DNA of 64,000 nucleotides from Periplaneta americana (lineage: Eukaryota; Arthropoda; Insecta; Blattodea; Blattidae): contig NC_091120.1 in the NCBI RefSeq assembly GCF_040183065.1, forward strand, positions 71,140,708 to 71,204,707. Reading direction: 5' to 3'. The first letter of the stretch is position 1. Each line of letters starts with the position of its first letter. This document shows, in pieces, positions 1 to 10,719 of this stretch. The notes under the pieces are model-generated. The model saw only the letters and a list, made by a program, of their open reading frames with translations. It was not told the origin of the DNA and ran no database searches. Position numbers and translations under genes: made by a program.

Positions 1-785
1 TGGGACATTCAGCTTCATTACCAGGACCTATGGGACATTCCACTTCGTTACCAGGCCCTGTGGGACATTCCACCCCGTTACAAGGGTCTGTGGGACATAC
101 TGCTCCATTACAAGGGTCTGTGGGACATACTGCTCCATCATCAGGACCTATTGGGCATGCTGCCCCGTTACCAGGAACTGTGGGACACTCATATCCAACA
201 TCAGGACACATTGGTCCAATATCTTTGGCTTTGGGCCATACTAGTCTATTGCCAGGGCATGTGGGACATGTCCCTCAATTACAGGTAACTGCTGGACATG
301 TTGCACCGATAAAAGGAAATACAGGGTATAGTACTACATCAACTAATCATATAGGACATAATGCTCCATTACCAGGATATTTAGGACATAATGTTCCGTT
401 ACCAGGTCCTGTAGGATATAATGTTCCATTTCCAAGTTTTGTAGGACATAATGTTCCATTACCAGGTCCTGTAGGATATAATGTTCCATTTCCAAGTTTT
501 GTAGGACATAATGTTCAATTTCCAGGCTTTATAGGACATAATTATCCATTATCAGGTCCTGTAGGACACAATGCTCAATTAGCACACACTCTAGGACACA
601 ATGCTCAATTACCAGGTCCTGTAGGACATAATGCTCAATTACCAAGTCCTGTAGGGCACAATATTCCATTATCTGGCCATGTTTCTCATCTATCAGGACC
701 TCTAGGTCATAGTACTTCATCTCCAGTACCTACAGGGCATGGTGCGTCACAAAATGAATCTAGTAATCAAACAAAAGCTCCATAA
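1..785 (+). CDS. Gene A, 3' part: secreted-type decapeptide-repeat protein (partial)
   Basis: The reading frame is open from base 3 to a TAA at 783-785, about 260 residues, and the 5' part of the gene lies before the window. The protein is almost entirely a ten-residue (30 bp) repeat of the form G-H-x-x-P-L-P-G-P-V, with variants such as GYNVPFPSFV and GHNAQLPGPV. The 30 bp period is visible as TGGGACAT or TAGGACAT recurring at each step. The last ~25 residues leave the repeat (GHGASQNESSNQTKAP). Cys is absent and charge is low, as in extracellular matrix or cuticle-like low-complexity proteins. No catalytic domain is visible. It sits upstream of two other low-complexity secreted genes in the same orientation, which suggests a local cluster. 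No signal peptide can be seen because the 5' end is missing, so the secreted role is inferred. I do not recognise a named family. Confidence 0.75.
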   Translation, partial: GHSASLPGPMGHSTSLPGPVGHSTPLQGSVGHTAPLQGSVGHTAPSSGPIGHAAPLPGTVGHSYPTSGHIGPISLALGHTSLLPGHVGHVPQLQVTAGHVAPIKGNTGYSTTSTNHIGHNAPLPGYLGHNVPLPGPVGYNVPFPSFVGHNVPLPGPVGYNVPFPSFVGHNVQFPGFIGHNYPLSGPVGHNAQLAHTLGHNAQLPGPVGHNAQLPSPVGHNIPLSGHVSHLSGPLGHSTSSPVPTGHGASQNESSNQTKAP

Positions 786-839
786 CTTTGCAAAACGTTG
801 TATTCTATGTCATAGTGCATCACAGCACTAGAGATCTCA

Positions 840-942
840 AATAAAATATTCATAGGCCTATTTGTTTGTTTCGTAGTTAAAATCAGTACATTCCAGACTG
901 AGTCTATGTTGCGAATATGCTACTTTGTTATGTTATAATAAA
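840..942 (+). terminator. Candidate polyadenylation signals of gene A
   Basis: AATAAA occurs at 840-845, 55 bp after the stop codon, and again at 937-942, with further AATAAA copies near 953-962. Either could define the 3' end of the gene A mRNA. Confidence 0.55.
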
Positions 943-962
943 TGTACTGTTAAATAAATAAA

Positions 963-2785
963 CAATTATATAAATAAACTTCTTACACATATATGCAGGG
1001 GCAATGACTTCTACAATTTGTTCTAGAAAAATGTGTCATTTTATTCAAGTTCGTTTTTCGAAAATCAACAACCTTTCTACCATTTGAATGGTGCTACCAC
1101 ATTTGAATCGTGAATTGCAGAAACGCCGCATGTCCATTTGCGTAAATTTTTAAGGAGGCGCAAAAAACTGATTATCTTTAAAATTGTTAGTTATTTTGAA
1201 GCAACTATAATAATAAGTTACAGTGTTTAACATACATAAACTTTATTTTCTTTAGTATTTTCTCAAAGAAATCTGAATTGCCTGGACATGTGGGGTTTCT
1301 ACAATTCACGACTAGTAACAATTATGTTATTTCTTAAAACAACTTTTATTTGGAGAAGACAGAGAAGGACAATTTTATTATCTTTTAAAGAACGTAGCTG
1401 TATTTAAGTCAAGAAATGTTAAAAAAAAAGATATAACATATGAAAACGCAAATTTATATGAATAGCATATTTAATTCTTCAAAATTCAATTAACCTTATA
1501 AAAAATCAAAGGAACACAAACTGGACATTTTTTAGTTTCTAAAAAGTTCCATTTGTCCTGGATTCATGTCGTTTCTGCAATTTACTGTAATGTATTGCCG
1601 CTGTGAAATGCACACTGAACATTGGACATTTGAAATTTCTGCACCACTTGAAAGTCTTATGTATGAATATTGCAACCGTATGAATTTGAGAAAGTATGTG
1701 ACTTGAGGGCTTCCTGCAATTCACGACTCTGTTTTTCATTGTCAATAACATAAAACTGTGGTTATGGAGTAAGGTTGCAGTCAGCTCTTAAAATAAACAT
1801 TAAAACTCACGGGACAGAAAAAAAGACTCAAGCATCGACTACCAGTGTATAATAAAATTATCTCTTGAGATAAACAGATAGAATCCACACGTAATTCAGT
1901 TACGTAGATGAAGACTTCTCCCCAACTGGTCGGGAATCAGTTCCAAAAAAAAAAAGTTTACTGCTGAATAATAACACCTTCATGCAATTTAGAGTTTTTT
2001 CATATTCCTTTATTGCTACATCATCGCTGTTTCATGACATAATCGACTTTCAATTTATTTTTCTTTTTAAAGAAGGAATATTAAATAAATGAACTGTTCT
2101 TGTAAAAAAAAATTACTAGAAGGAAAGTTGCTCCAACAAAAGTTTACAGCACTGCCGAAGACCAGAACAGTGCACTGCCAGTGAGAAGACCTAGTATGAA
2201 ATCGTGACTTGAACAGCAAACGACATATTAATTTGCGAAAATATAACTTAATAATTTATTTTTCCTGTAGTTTCTTTCTTTCTAATTTCTTTCTTCATGT
2301 CCTTCTTTCTATTCATTATTTTTGTATATTAGAAAATTGTCAGGAATGGAACTAGAAGACCAGATATTCAAAGATATCATACAAAAAGATAAAAAAAATT
2401 GTGGAAAGAACACGTGCAGCGGATATGATTAAGCTACCTGTGAGTTGATTCGGTAGAGGAGGACCAGTTTTCTGGCCTCGTACGTCTCCTACGTCTCCAT
2501 ACTTATCAGTCCTGGGTTTACGTATTTTTTGGGCGTTATAAAAGAGAATTGATTTAGTCCGAGCCAATGGTGTCTCTCGCCATGTTGAGGCTTCACAAAC
2601 CATCAAAGGCCACTGAAATTTTCGAGGGAACGTAACAATCTTTCTCCGCAGGATTTCTCGTTGTCTGCAGCTTCCAGCTGTAGAATTATAGAGTTCATCT
2701 TGTAGAATATGTATTCAAAAAAGTAAAAATTAAGTTCTTTTACTTGCCATAAAATTATGACATGGAATCCACAGCTTTATTTTCT
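963..2785. other. Intergenic AT-rich DNA, nothing recognised
   Basis: I see no coding region with supporting motifs, no inverted repeat pair and no tRNA-like promoter here. Short open frames in it have no recognisable composition or neighbours. Confidence 0.5.
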
Positions 2786-2912
2786 TCCTAGACGAAGTCG
2801 TGCTAAGAATTTTATCGCCCTTGGCAATTCATCGCTCTTGGCCGGGTTTCAATCCGCGAATCTCGAATCCAACAGTTAACATGGCAACCACTAGACCACC
2901 GAAAATACACGA
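2786..2912 (-). mobile_element. tRNA-derived SINE fragment, family 4
   Basis: Read on the minus strand this begins CGGTGGTCTAGTGGTTGCCA, a good pol III A box (TGGTCTAGTGG). About 25 bp further on comes a TTGGATTCGAGATTC stretch resembling a B box. It continues into a body with GGGCGATAAAATTCTTAGCACG. A second, more decayed copy with the same head and body is at 36545-36752. The 3' tail is not clear in this copy. Confidence 0.6.
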
Positions 2913-3057
2913 CGCCATTACATTCTGTTTTACTGTACATACAGAAGAAAAATTTTCAGCTGATATTTCAAAAGATCTAACCACCTCCATCTCGATAGGG
3001 GCTATTGTGTAGGATATTTCAGAACTGTTCAGAAAACAATTTCAACTAAAGGAATAT

Positions 3058-3571
3058 GTCGTTGTTGTCTTCCTAACAAGTATTAGGCCAAGTGGCCTGT
3101 TACGGTCTCAAACTAGAATTTTCAGTCCATCTCTTCTTCGGACGGCCTAAAGGTCTTTTGCCATGAAACAGTGCTTTTGGAAATCTGCATCGATCCATTC
3201 GTTCGAGATGACCCTTCCACTGAAACTGATATTTGCTGATGAACTGCATAATTGGTTCTATTTGAAGTTCTAACATTATGTCCTCAATTTTTTACGATCC
3301 CAGCGAACTATCTTTGTCATCCGAGGCTTCTATTGAGACTTGAAAGCAATGTGAAAATGACGATCAGTGGGTTGCTAGCCCAGAGAGGTGCAACTGGTGG
3401 GGTTCCCACCTATGCAGCATTTCCTCTGCATATGACATTTCAGTTATACCGCTGATACTCGGTTCCCAGAGCCTCGTTCGTTCAAAACGGGTTGCACCAC
3501 GTGAAGGTGAGGATGGGATTTGGGTAGGAGAGGTTGTAGATGGAATGCACATCACTACCTTTCAGCAACCC
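3058..3571 (-). mobile_element. 5'-truncated LINE insertion with 13 bp target-site duplication
   Basis: The direct repeat ACTAAAGGAATAT lies at 3045-3057 and 3572-3584 and brackets this segment exactly. On the minus strand the 3' portion (about 3300 to 3066) encodes a LINE C-terminal tail with WKGHLERMD and KRPLGRPKKRWTENS, the same kind of GRP-RRW ending seen in the RTE-type copies elsewhere. It closes with a simple GACAACAACGAC tail. The upstream portion (3571 to about 3366) is a different sequence bounded by AGCAACCCACT and its inverse, so the insert may be chimeric. The frame is not open throughout and the copy is dead. Confidence 0.75.
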
Positions 3572-3646
3572 ACTAAAGGAATATATGAACGTAAAATACA
3601 GAATTGCACTAAAAATTATTTAATCTAAAAATATTATGGATTTTCC

Positions 3647-4349
3647 CCCCTACAAATGGCAATATTTAAATTAAAGAAAATTAGCAAATAAAATATCTTA
3701 ACTATATCGACTAGTAAAACAAAAGTGTTAGCCTTTAGAGGATTAGAAACAATTAGAGCCAAAATCGTGTTAAATGGAAGACTGATAGAACAAATTAATA
3801 CTTTTAATTATCTGGGCTGCAATATCTCGTATGAAAGAAAAGAAGATTTTACAAATAAAATAAACAAATTTAATTATTTCTGTGGGGTAATAAAAATAAC
3901 TTTAAAATACACTAGAAAAGAAACAAGATTAAAATTTTATAAAGTTATGGCAGTCCTTATTTGTCTATACGGCTCTGAATTCTGAACTCTTTAAATCCGA
4001 AGAAAAAAGAACCGAGGTGATAGAAATGAGATTTTTGAGGAGTATAGCAGGTTATACTCTCTTAGACAAGAAACGCAATGAAGACATCAGACTAGAACTG
4101 AATATATTCAATTTAATTAAAAACTCACAGAATGTAGGAATAAATGGAAGCAACACGTTCAAAGAATGACTCAAGACCGTATTCTTAAATTAATATTCGA
4201 CTACAGACCAACTGGTAAACGAAACATAGGTAGACCCAGGAAAAGATGGCTTCAACAATTTTAAAATGTATATACTTCATGAGACCGGAACGAGCCAAAT
4301 AAGGCTTAAATCATGTGGTTGTTGATGATGATGATGATGATGATGATGA
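3647..4349 (+). mobile_element. 5'-truncated LINE (reverse transcriptase C-terminus), (GAT)n tail, 13-14 bp TSD
   Basis: TTATGGATTTTCC is duplicated at 3634-3646 and 4350-4362. Between the copies lies a LINE 3' portion: SKTKVLAFRG, then INTFNYLGCNISYERKED (the connection region after the RT active site), then VMAVLICLYGSE and, in other frames, EMRFLRSIAGYTLLDKKRNE and TGKRNIGRPRKRW. An in-frame stop follows the first 86-residue stretch and the rest needs frame changes, so this copy is inactive. The element ends in (GATGAT)n at about 4323-4349, the simple-repeat tail typical of RTE-like and related LINEs. Confidence 0.8.
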
Positions 4350-4692
4350 TTATGGATTTTCCTAATTCCCTTATTTTCCTCAATGTTCTTAAAAACTCAA
4401 CAATGTCACCACGTTCCATTAAATATTTATTTTATCCTTGTTTCTGCTGTACTGGAATCCAATAGTTTTTAGTACTTTCCGTAATGAGGAATGTGAAGTT
4501 TTTTCCAGTAGAGTTTTATATTTTGTGAGCTTCCGGCAAAATATCGTCTAAACTGAGTTCAAATTCACCTTTACATAAAGCTAGTAAAGCGTCCTCATTA
4601 CGCAAGTCCAATATTTTAAGACGAGAGTCGTGAATATGTTTTAGAAGGACTTTCAAGCTTTTCCCTCTATCCTTTTTTTTCATGTAACTATA

Positions 4693-5240
4693 CAGAGTGG
4701 ACTGTAAGTAATGCCATTAATTTCAATCGGGTATTCTTTGAGATATTCCAAACAAAAAAGTTTAATTCAATCCTGCTCGTTTTTGCTTTCTTTTCAGATA
4801 AAAATTGTTTTATATGAAACATTTCATAGTCATTGATGTATTGCCAAATTTATGCTTGGTCAGTTTAAGAGTGTAGTGTATTATGACAATAAATGATTCA
4901 AAGAATTTTATTTTTTTCCTTTAAATGTTATAGATTGTAAACTTCCTTTGCGGAACAAAAAAGTTGTATTTCTTCGGATCAAATTTCTGCACATTTAAAC
5001 GACAAAACTAAAATTCTTTCAATCATTTATTATCATAATATACTGCGCTCTTAAATTGACTGAGCATATTGAGAATTAAATCAATGGTTTTCCCAAAACA
5101 CGCCACGAAATGTCTTATACAAAACAATTTTTATCTCGTAAGGGAAACTAAAACGAGCAATATTTTATTAAACTTCTCTGTTTGACATATCTCAAAGAAT
5201 AACCCCTTGAAATTAATGACATTACCTACGGTTCACCATG
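4693..5240. mobile_element. Palindromic MITE with TA target site, Tc1/mariner type
   Basis: The ends pair over a long distance: left TA|CAGAGTGGACTGTAAGTAATG, right (reverse complement) TA|CATGGTGAACCGTAGGTAATG. Pairing continues through CATTAATTTCAA, TATTCTTTGAGATAT and GCTCGTTTT, and further inside through TTTATTGTCATAATACACT-like sequence on both arms, so each arm is about 200 bp. No transposase frame is present. A half copy of the same family lies at 21390-21603. Confidence 0.75.
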
Positions 5241-5242
5241 TA

Positions 5243-6005
5243 GTATATCGTAACCTTAGATACACCAGTCGTTTTATGTTTTCTCTCCAAACTGACTAAA
5301 AGAAATTGGCTGTCTTCCTTGCTTTGCATCGTCATATTAACTCTGGAAATAAATATAAACACGACACACTACTCCCTTGGTATCAGAGTATGTAATGTCC
5401 TCTACCATAGAAAGTAATTATTACTAAACACACCAACACTAGAACAGCAATCATAATATCCATAATCTTGAATGAAAAGTAATTGTAAATGACGTGCTTA
5501 AAACTGAACTTAACTAAATTTACAAGCAGACCTAGATTGAGGGAGGATAACAAAGAACGTTAACGTGCTGTAAGAACATCCCGTCAAACAGGTATATGGT
5601 AGTAAGTAGTAGACCACCAACCCCTTTTATTAATGATTGCCAAGATTCACCCTAACGTTTTAACTCAACGGCGAGAAGTTTCTTCTGTAACCAAAATGGA
5701 GTATAATTTCTTATAATTCGACAATGTTTGGAGATGTTACAAAGAGCGTATCACTAATAAACTGACAAACGAGAAACTACTGCACCTCACAAGATACCTA
5801 CGACACCAATGCTATGGAAACGACATTATTGTAGGATTATTTAGGTGACAAACTGTAATAAAAATTTCGCACACTTGATAAAATAACATGCTAATCTACA
5901 ATAACGATTTGATGTGTGTATCCGACATTACAATGCTGCTCCGACACAGTGTCTTCTGTACATATCAGTCATCAGTTGTTAGGGTTTAGTGGATAAATGT
6001 TATAT

Positions 6006-6075
<70 letters not shown>

Positions 6076-6198
6076 TGGTCTGTCTTTCGTTTAGATTCTG
6101 GTGGTGCATTGAAACAGGATATGCTGTATAATCCCTTCTTCTATAACTATGTTTTTTTATACACTTCTCTAGTAATTTTAAGACGCGACTAGAATATA
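5243..6198. other. Intergenic DNA, with a (TTA)n microsatellite at 6011-6076
   Basis: Apart from about 22 uninterrupted TTA units near 6011-6076, I see no gene or mobile element in this stretch. The poly-Ile frame across the microsatellite is an artefact of the repeat. Confidence 0.5.
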
Positions 6199-6560
6199 CA
6201 AAGTGTTTCGTAACAAGTGGGAGCTACTTCATCGATGGACAGTCTCAAAAAACAATGCAAAAAATTCATATAAGAATTTTTCCCATTTGGTCCTTTTATT
6301 GTCATTAAAGTGGAGCTGTTTACAGTTAAAGGAAATCCTCAAAATAGCCACCTTTAACCTGAATACAAGCCTGTAGTCGTCGCCGTGTCGTAGATTGCCG
6401 TATCTTTTAAAAATACTAGATATTTGTAGGAAAAGTTGGCAGTCGTTTTGAATACGATTGAGAAATAGTTCAGTGTTGGAATGGGTTGTTAATAAGCAAT
6501 TGTTTTCAAGCGCCCACAAAAAATCCAACAGATTTAGGTGTGGAGAACACGCAGGCCAGC
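6199..6560 (-). pseudogene. Tc1/mariner-type transposase, C-terminal remnant
   Basis: Read on the minus strand from about 6560, successive frames give a PHLNLLDFFLWG-like string, matching the SPDLxPxDFFLWG block that holds the third acidic residue of mariner-superfamily transposases. This is followed by KTIVYQQP and, near 6400-6320, TTRRRLQACIQVKGGYFEDFL, matching the usual C-terminal RRxxxCIxxxGGHFEHLL block. Several frame changes separate the blocks. A possible terminal repeat is GTGTTTCGTAAC near 6202, with GTGTTCCGTAAT in inverse near 7125-7136; if real, the original element ran to about 7138 with a LINE 3' end inserted in it. Confidence 0.6.
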
Positions 6561-6639
6561 CTTAGCATACCTAGAAAATAGGTAGAGACATAGAGCATAT
6601 GTACATTTCATTTGCTTTAACTCGACAATATGTGGCAAA

Positions 6640-6786
6640 TATTACATATGTAGTGAAGAATATTGCTGGAGAACCTTTTAAGTTTAGTGTAAATATTTGT
6701 AATTTAAATTTATGTATTGTATTGATTAAGGCTGGTTGAGTGGAAGAGAAGGCCTTATGGCCTTAACTCTGCCAGCGAAAATAAAA

Positions 6787-6790
<4 letters not shown>
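6640..6790 (+). mobile_element. LINE 3' end with terminal hairpin and (ATT)n tail
   Basis: At 6731-6776 the sequence GGCTGGTTGAGTGGAAGAG, GGCCTTATGGCC and ACTCTGCCAGC can fold into a two-part hairpin, followed by AAAATAAAAC and (ATT)n at 6789-6834. Nearly the same block stands at 35659-35704, and a related one at 53458-53503 ends a LINE whose coding part is present. So this is most likely a severely 5'-truncated LINE copy. The left boundary is approximate. Confidence 0.6.
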
Positions 6791-6834
<44 letters not shown>

Positions 6835-7620
6835 GTGTATATGAACTTTTTTCAGTGTTTTTGTGCCTCCTGACCACCGATTAAGTGGGTCTCACATAAT
6901 ACTGAAAATAAATTACTTATAATTTTCAATTTATAACTTTTATACTAATTATTTTTTTCTGTTAATGATTTAATTGGAATATATGAGAAATAATTTATAG
7001 AATTAAATAGTATAAATATAATACAGAAAAATAAAAATAATAAAATCCAGCCAAAAATGGTATATCATGAGTATTTTATCTATGGGTTTTTCTGTTTTAG
7101 CTTTTTTTCATTTATTAACACATTACGGAACACCCCGAATACGTTAATGATTTCTTCGGAACGATGATTATGATACCAGGAAGTAAAAAGCAACTAAAAG
7201 ATACGCGAGCTCACATCCTTCCAAGGGATTTTGGGCTGCGGATAAGAAACTGTATGAGCTTTAAGCTAGCAAGCCATTGTCTTATTCACAAGTCGTCGTT
7301 TGACGAGAAAATTTTTGATGTAACACACTATGTACTATTTTAAAAGGGAGAAGAAATGTAGCGAAGCACTAATAGCAGGAAATATTCGTCTAAGATGTTA
7401 GCCGAGACAAAGGCAGATAGGCCTACTAGCATCGCAATCCAAACTCTTAGATTGACGGCCGAAAATAGTTGCTCCAGATGTCCCCAAAGGAACTCGAAAA
7501 TTAAGACTGTGTTTTGCGAACGCATAAATTTGAAAATCGCCGAAACAAATATGGGGAAATTATGTAGGTAGTGGTCCATTTCTTTTAATGCTCACCCCGA
7601 CATTTGTCTTATCACCTTCG
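6835..7620. other. Intergenic AT-rich DNA, nothing recognised
   Basis: No supported gene or complete mobile element is visible. The 7125-7138 segment may be the far terminal repeat of the mariner remnant at 6199-6560. Confidence 0.4.
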
Positions 7621-7621
7621 T

Positions 7622-7800
7622 TTGTTTGTTTACTTAGTTACTTTACGACGCTGTATCAACTACTAGATTATTTAACGCCGATGGGTTTGGTGATAGCGAA
7701 ATAGTATTTGGGGAGATAATGCTGAGGGATTCGCCATATATTACCTGATATTCGCCTTACGGTTGGGGAAAACTACGCCAAGCGCAACTCCGGATCGATA
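7622..7800 (-). mobile_element. SINE, family 2, head-truncated
   Basis: The stretch TTTACGACGCTGTATCAACTA, then ATTTAACGCCGATGGGTTTGG and GGATTCGCCATATATTACCTG, matches the intact minus-strand copy at 59301-59539 at about 80 percent by eye. The tRNA-like head with its B box is only partly preserved around 7780-7800. Confidence 0.65.
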
Positions 7801-7980
7801 GGAAAGTGTGTAAACAACGGGAAACCACAGACAAGAATAAATATCTCCGTTCAAAAAACCAGCAAAATATCAATTGATCGTCCCGAGTGATAGGCTATTC
7901 TAATCAGGAGTGCGAAAATGAGTAGTCCTGCTTTAAAAATAATTAGGCATCGGCCACGTTTGCCATCCTTGATCTGAATA

Positions 7981-8163
7981 CAGACTGATTCAGTAAGAGC
8001 TTGCAAAAATCAAACAGAAAATAGGGGATGTTCTACAGAACATTTTGAGATAGTGAACGTGGGGCCTGCGAAGGTAGATTAAGGAGATACCAGCTTAAAC
8101 ATGTTCTGTAGAGCATCTCCTATTTTCTATTTAACTTTTGCACGCTTTTACTGAATCACTCTG
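7981..8163. mobile_element. MITE, 183 bp, about 63 bp terminal inverted repeats, TA target site
   Basis: Left arm TA|CAGACTGATTCAGTAAGAGC and right arm (reverse complement) TA|CAGAGTGATTCAGTAAAAGC pair through ATAGAAAATAGG and CTACAGAACAT. Only about 57 bp separate the arms. It has no coding capacity. The CAGAGTGATTCA terminus resembles the termini of the element at 22588-23289. Confidence 0.8.
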
Positions 8164-8165
8164 TA

Positions 8166-9493
8166 TGTGTAATTTAGTCGCACTGGATGCTGAGCCAGCC
8201 AGGTGGCCGAGGCCAGCCCCGTCAAACCAATAGAAATGAGGACTTAGGTTAGTGACTCCTTACTATATGATTAGGATGCTGATCTCATAAGGAATTTATG
8301 TAATTATTTCTTTATATTTAGTCAGTATTAGGGCACGTGTGTCAATGGCTAGTCATCCTCAATCACAGCCGTCAGTTCTGACAAAGAGATTATGAGGCAT
8401 GAGAGCTAGGACTCAATAAATTTGTCAATAACAATAAATTTTACGGGTGAATTCGAGAATAGTGAGCATCAAATTTCCGTCGCTTTGGAGCATAAGATGC
8501 AAGATCCACTCAACATCTTCACCTAGATAAGAGGTATTGTCTCACTCTGACAAAAGCGGAAAAAGGTTAATTCAAGTGTAGTAAGTAAACTTCTGCATTC
8601 TCATGAAGACGACCGACTGAAGCTCACCGATTAGTCTTTGATTGTGGAGAAGGAAGTCGGGAAATTATTCTCTCGAGCGCATGCAGTCGAGAATAATAAC
8701 CGATCGGTTGAGGCGTTTACTCGGTCGGTCGCGAGCGTTCGAGGTTGTTGCACTACAATTACATCAAAAGTCTGATACTCAAAACAGCTTACCCAAGAAG
8801 TTAACATTTTGTTTTAATTTCAGTATGAAATATTTGAGCATTTAAATAAGTAAACATAATCTTTAAATAACAAAATTCGTTACATGAAATAATGTTATAT
8901 ATTATCACTTATCAATAATGTTATTGATCATCCTTCTTATCAAACTCATGTCAGTAACGAAAATTTTTAATGTAGTTTAGTAAATATGTGATTGCATAAA
9001 AAGAAGATATTCTGTGATGCATCCCAAATTTCTTCTAAAGCATAAATAATCTATCTCAGCCACAGTATTTAATAAAAATAAACCAAATCGACATGTTCAC
9101 TTTGCTTAAAATTTTAGAATAGTATATATTATGGTTATGCTTAATCGCAAACAATGATTGACGTTGAAGTAACTTATGGTAAAGTTTGATGTAGATTCTA
9201 CTATTCCATATTCAAGGACCATACCACGAAATATCAAAGGTGGAGCAAACAAAATTCGTGCTGAAGTTACTTCAAAATTAAAATAATCAATGGAAGAATC
9301 ATCATTTGTTTTTAAAATGAATAGTTTTTGTTCAATCTTATCCTTGGTATCCTTAATGTATTTACATTTGTCCTATAACCTTACGAATACAGCACTGTTA
9401 CAAAATCTTATAACCGTTCCATTCAACTACACAACTAAAGGACAAAGACTAACATATTTTTTTATCTTCGTTTTAGTGCTGCTTATACTCTAT
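8166..9493. other. Intergenic DNA, nothing recognised apart from one dispersed-repeat copy
   Basis: Around 8449-8535 the words GTGAATTC, TTTCCGTCGCTTTGG and AAGATCCACT form a diverged third copy of the repeat at 11540-11736. I see no other supported feature. Confidence 0.4.
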
Positions 9494-10689
9494 CGGTCTT
9501 ACTAATAAAACTGTGTACAGTTTTTATACGAGACTTATGCAGCGTTGAGACAGAAAACGTTACTAATAAACCATGCATAAGCGATGTATGTATAAACAGC
9601 CTGTAACTATACAATGGGAATTGCTTTGCAGTAGTTATATACACGAAACCCCTTGTTTAAGTGTTGTATATAGAGGAAAAATGGCCGCCTCTCTAACAGC
9701 TGTTCCTATCGACTGTCATTTTATGATGATGGATGCCTTCTAACCACAGAAGAACACACCAAAGAGCACATAATAAATAGAATATTATTGCTGTAGCTTG
9801 TACTCTTTGACCAAAATATAGTATGGTAATCGATCAGAGCCAGTTGTACTATCGATTCTTAACACGGCACACTAGAGCGCTCTACCGGATGCAATAAAGA
9901 ACCTCAGATATTCTATTAGCTTTCGTAACGAAGTAATAACGAAACTATGACGTAACTGTGTAACAGTTATACTGGGTGTTCAGTTCAAAATGTGTCATGG
10001 CTCGCTGTATGCCGTCATGTGGCTAGCTGATGAGCCTAGAGAATTCAATCTTCCTACACTTCCGCAGAGGTGTATAACCTAAGAGGCAGAGAAGTTGCCT
10101 AGCAAGTACGGCGTTCATTCTGAAGAGTACGTACCGATACGTACGGTAACGCCGGTAGTGGCAGGAATGTGAACTGTTTGGAAATACGTACTGTCGGGAT
10201 ATGGGGAGAGGGTTAAGACGATTACTTACGTATTTGTTGACATTAACTTCGACGGTCAACATGGACACGGAGCATTTGATTTGTGTTGTGGAATGTTACC
10301 GTACGCAACCGATGATAACAAATATCCTGCGTACGACTTGCCGGCGCAAAACACAGTTCGAAAGAGGTTATGGTAGCACACAGACCGTACAGACCGCCAT
10401 CTGTTGCTACGACGTTCAAGTTATACCGTACACGTTCTCAAATTCAGATTGAAGAACGCCTTAAATAATAGGCAACTTCTCTAACATATAAGCTGAAACT
10501 CGCTTCAAATCGGTGACCCAACAACAGTGACGTCATGACACACTTTGAAATGAACACCCAGTAGTGTTATACTCGAGGTATGTAGTGATTATTAGTAAGG
10601 AATTTACACACTATGTATAAACAAGCTACTCATTGTGTAAGTATTAGAGAGTTAAACGTCTGTATATAGAGTTTTTATTAGTAAGACCG
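9494..10689. mobile_element. DNA transposon remnant with CGGTCTTACTAATAAAA inverted ends, containing a nested element
   Basis: The 17 bp word CGGTCTTACTAATAAAA starts at 9494 and its reverse complement ends at 10689; both are flanked by TAT, so the target site is TA or TAT. Pairing continues more weakly inward (TTACTAATAA, TGTATAAACA) for about 100 bp on each side. No recognisable transposase is encoded. A second inverted-repeat element at 9972-10561 lies inside it. Confidence 0.65.
9972..10561. mobile_element. Nested MITE, CTGGGTGTTCA termini, TA target site
   Basis: Left TA|CTGGGTGTTCAGTTCAAAA and right (reverse complement) TA|CTGGGTGTTCATTTCAAAG pair through TGTGTCATG, and further inside AGAGAAGTTGCCTA has an inverse partner near 10470. 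Two overlapping open frames in opposite directions (about 10023-10268 and 10201-10452) are what a palindromic element gives by chance. I could not match either to a transposase. Confidence 0.7.
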
Positions 10690-10719
10690 TATATTTATAA
10701 TTTATAGACAACATAATTT

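Noticed and set aside
10023-10452. Two overlapping opposite frames as genes
   Set aside because: They lie inside a palindromic MITE and show no recognised motif.
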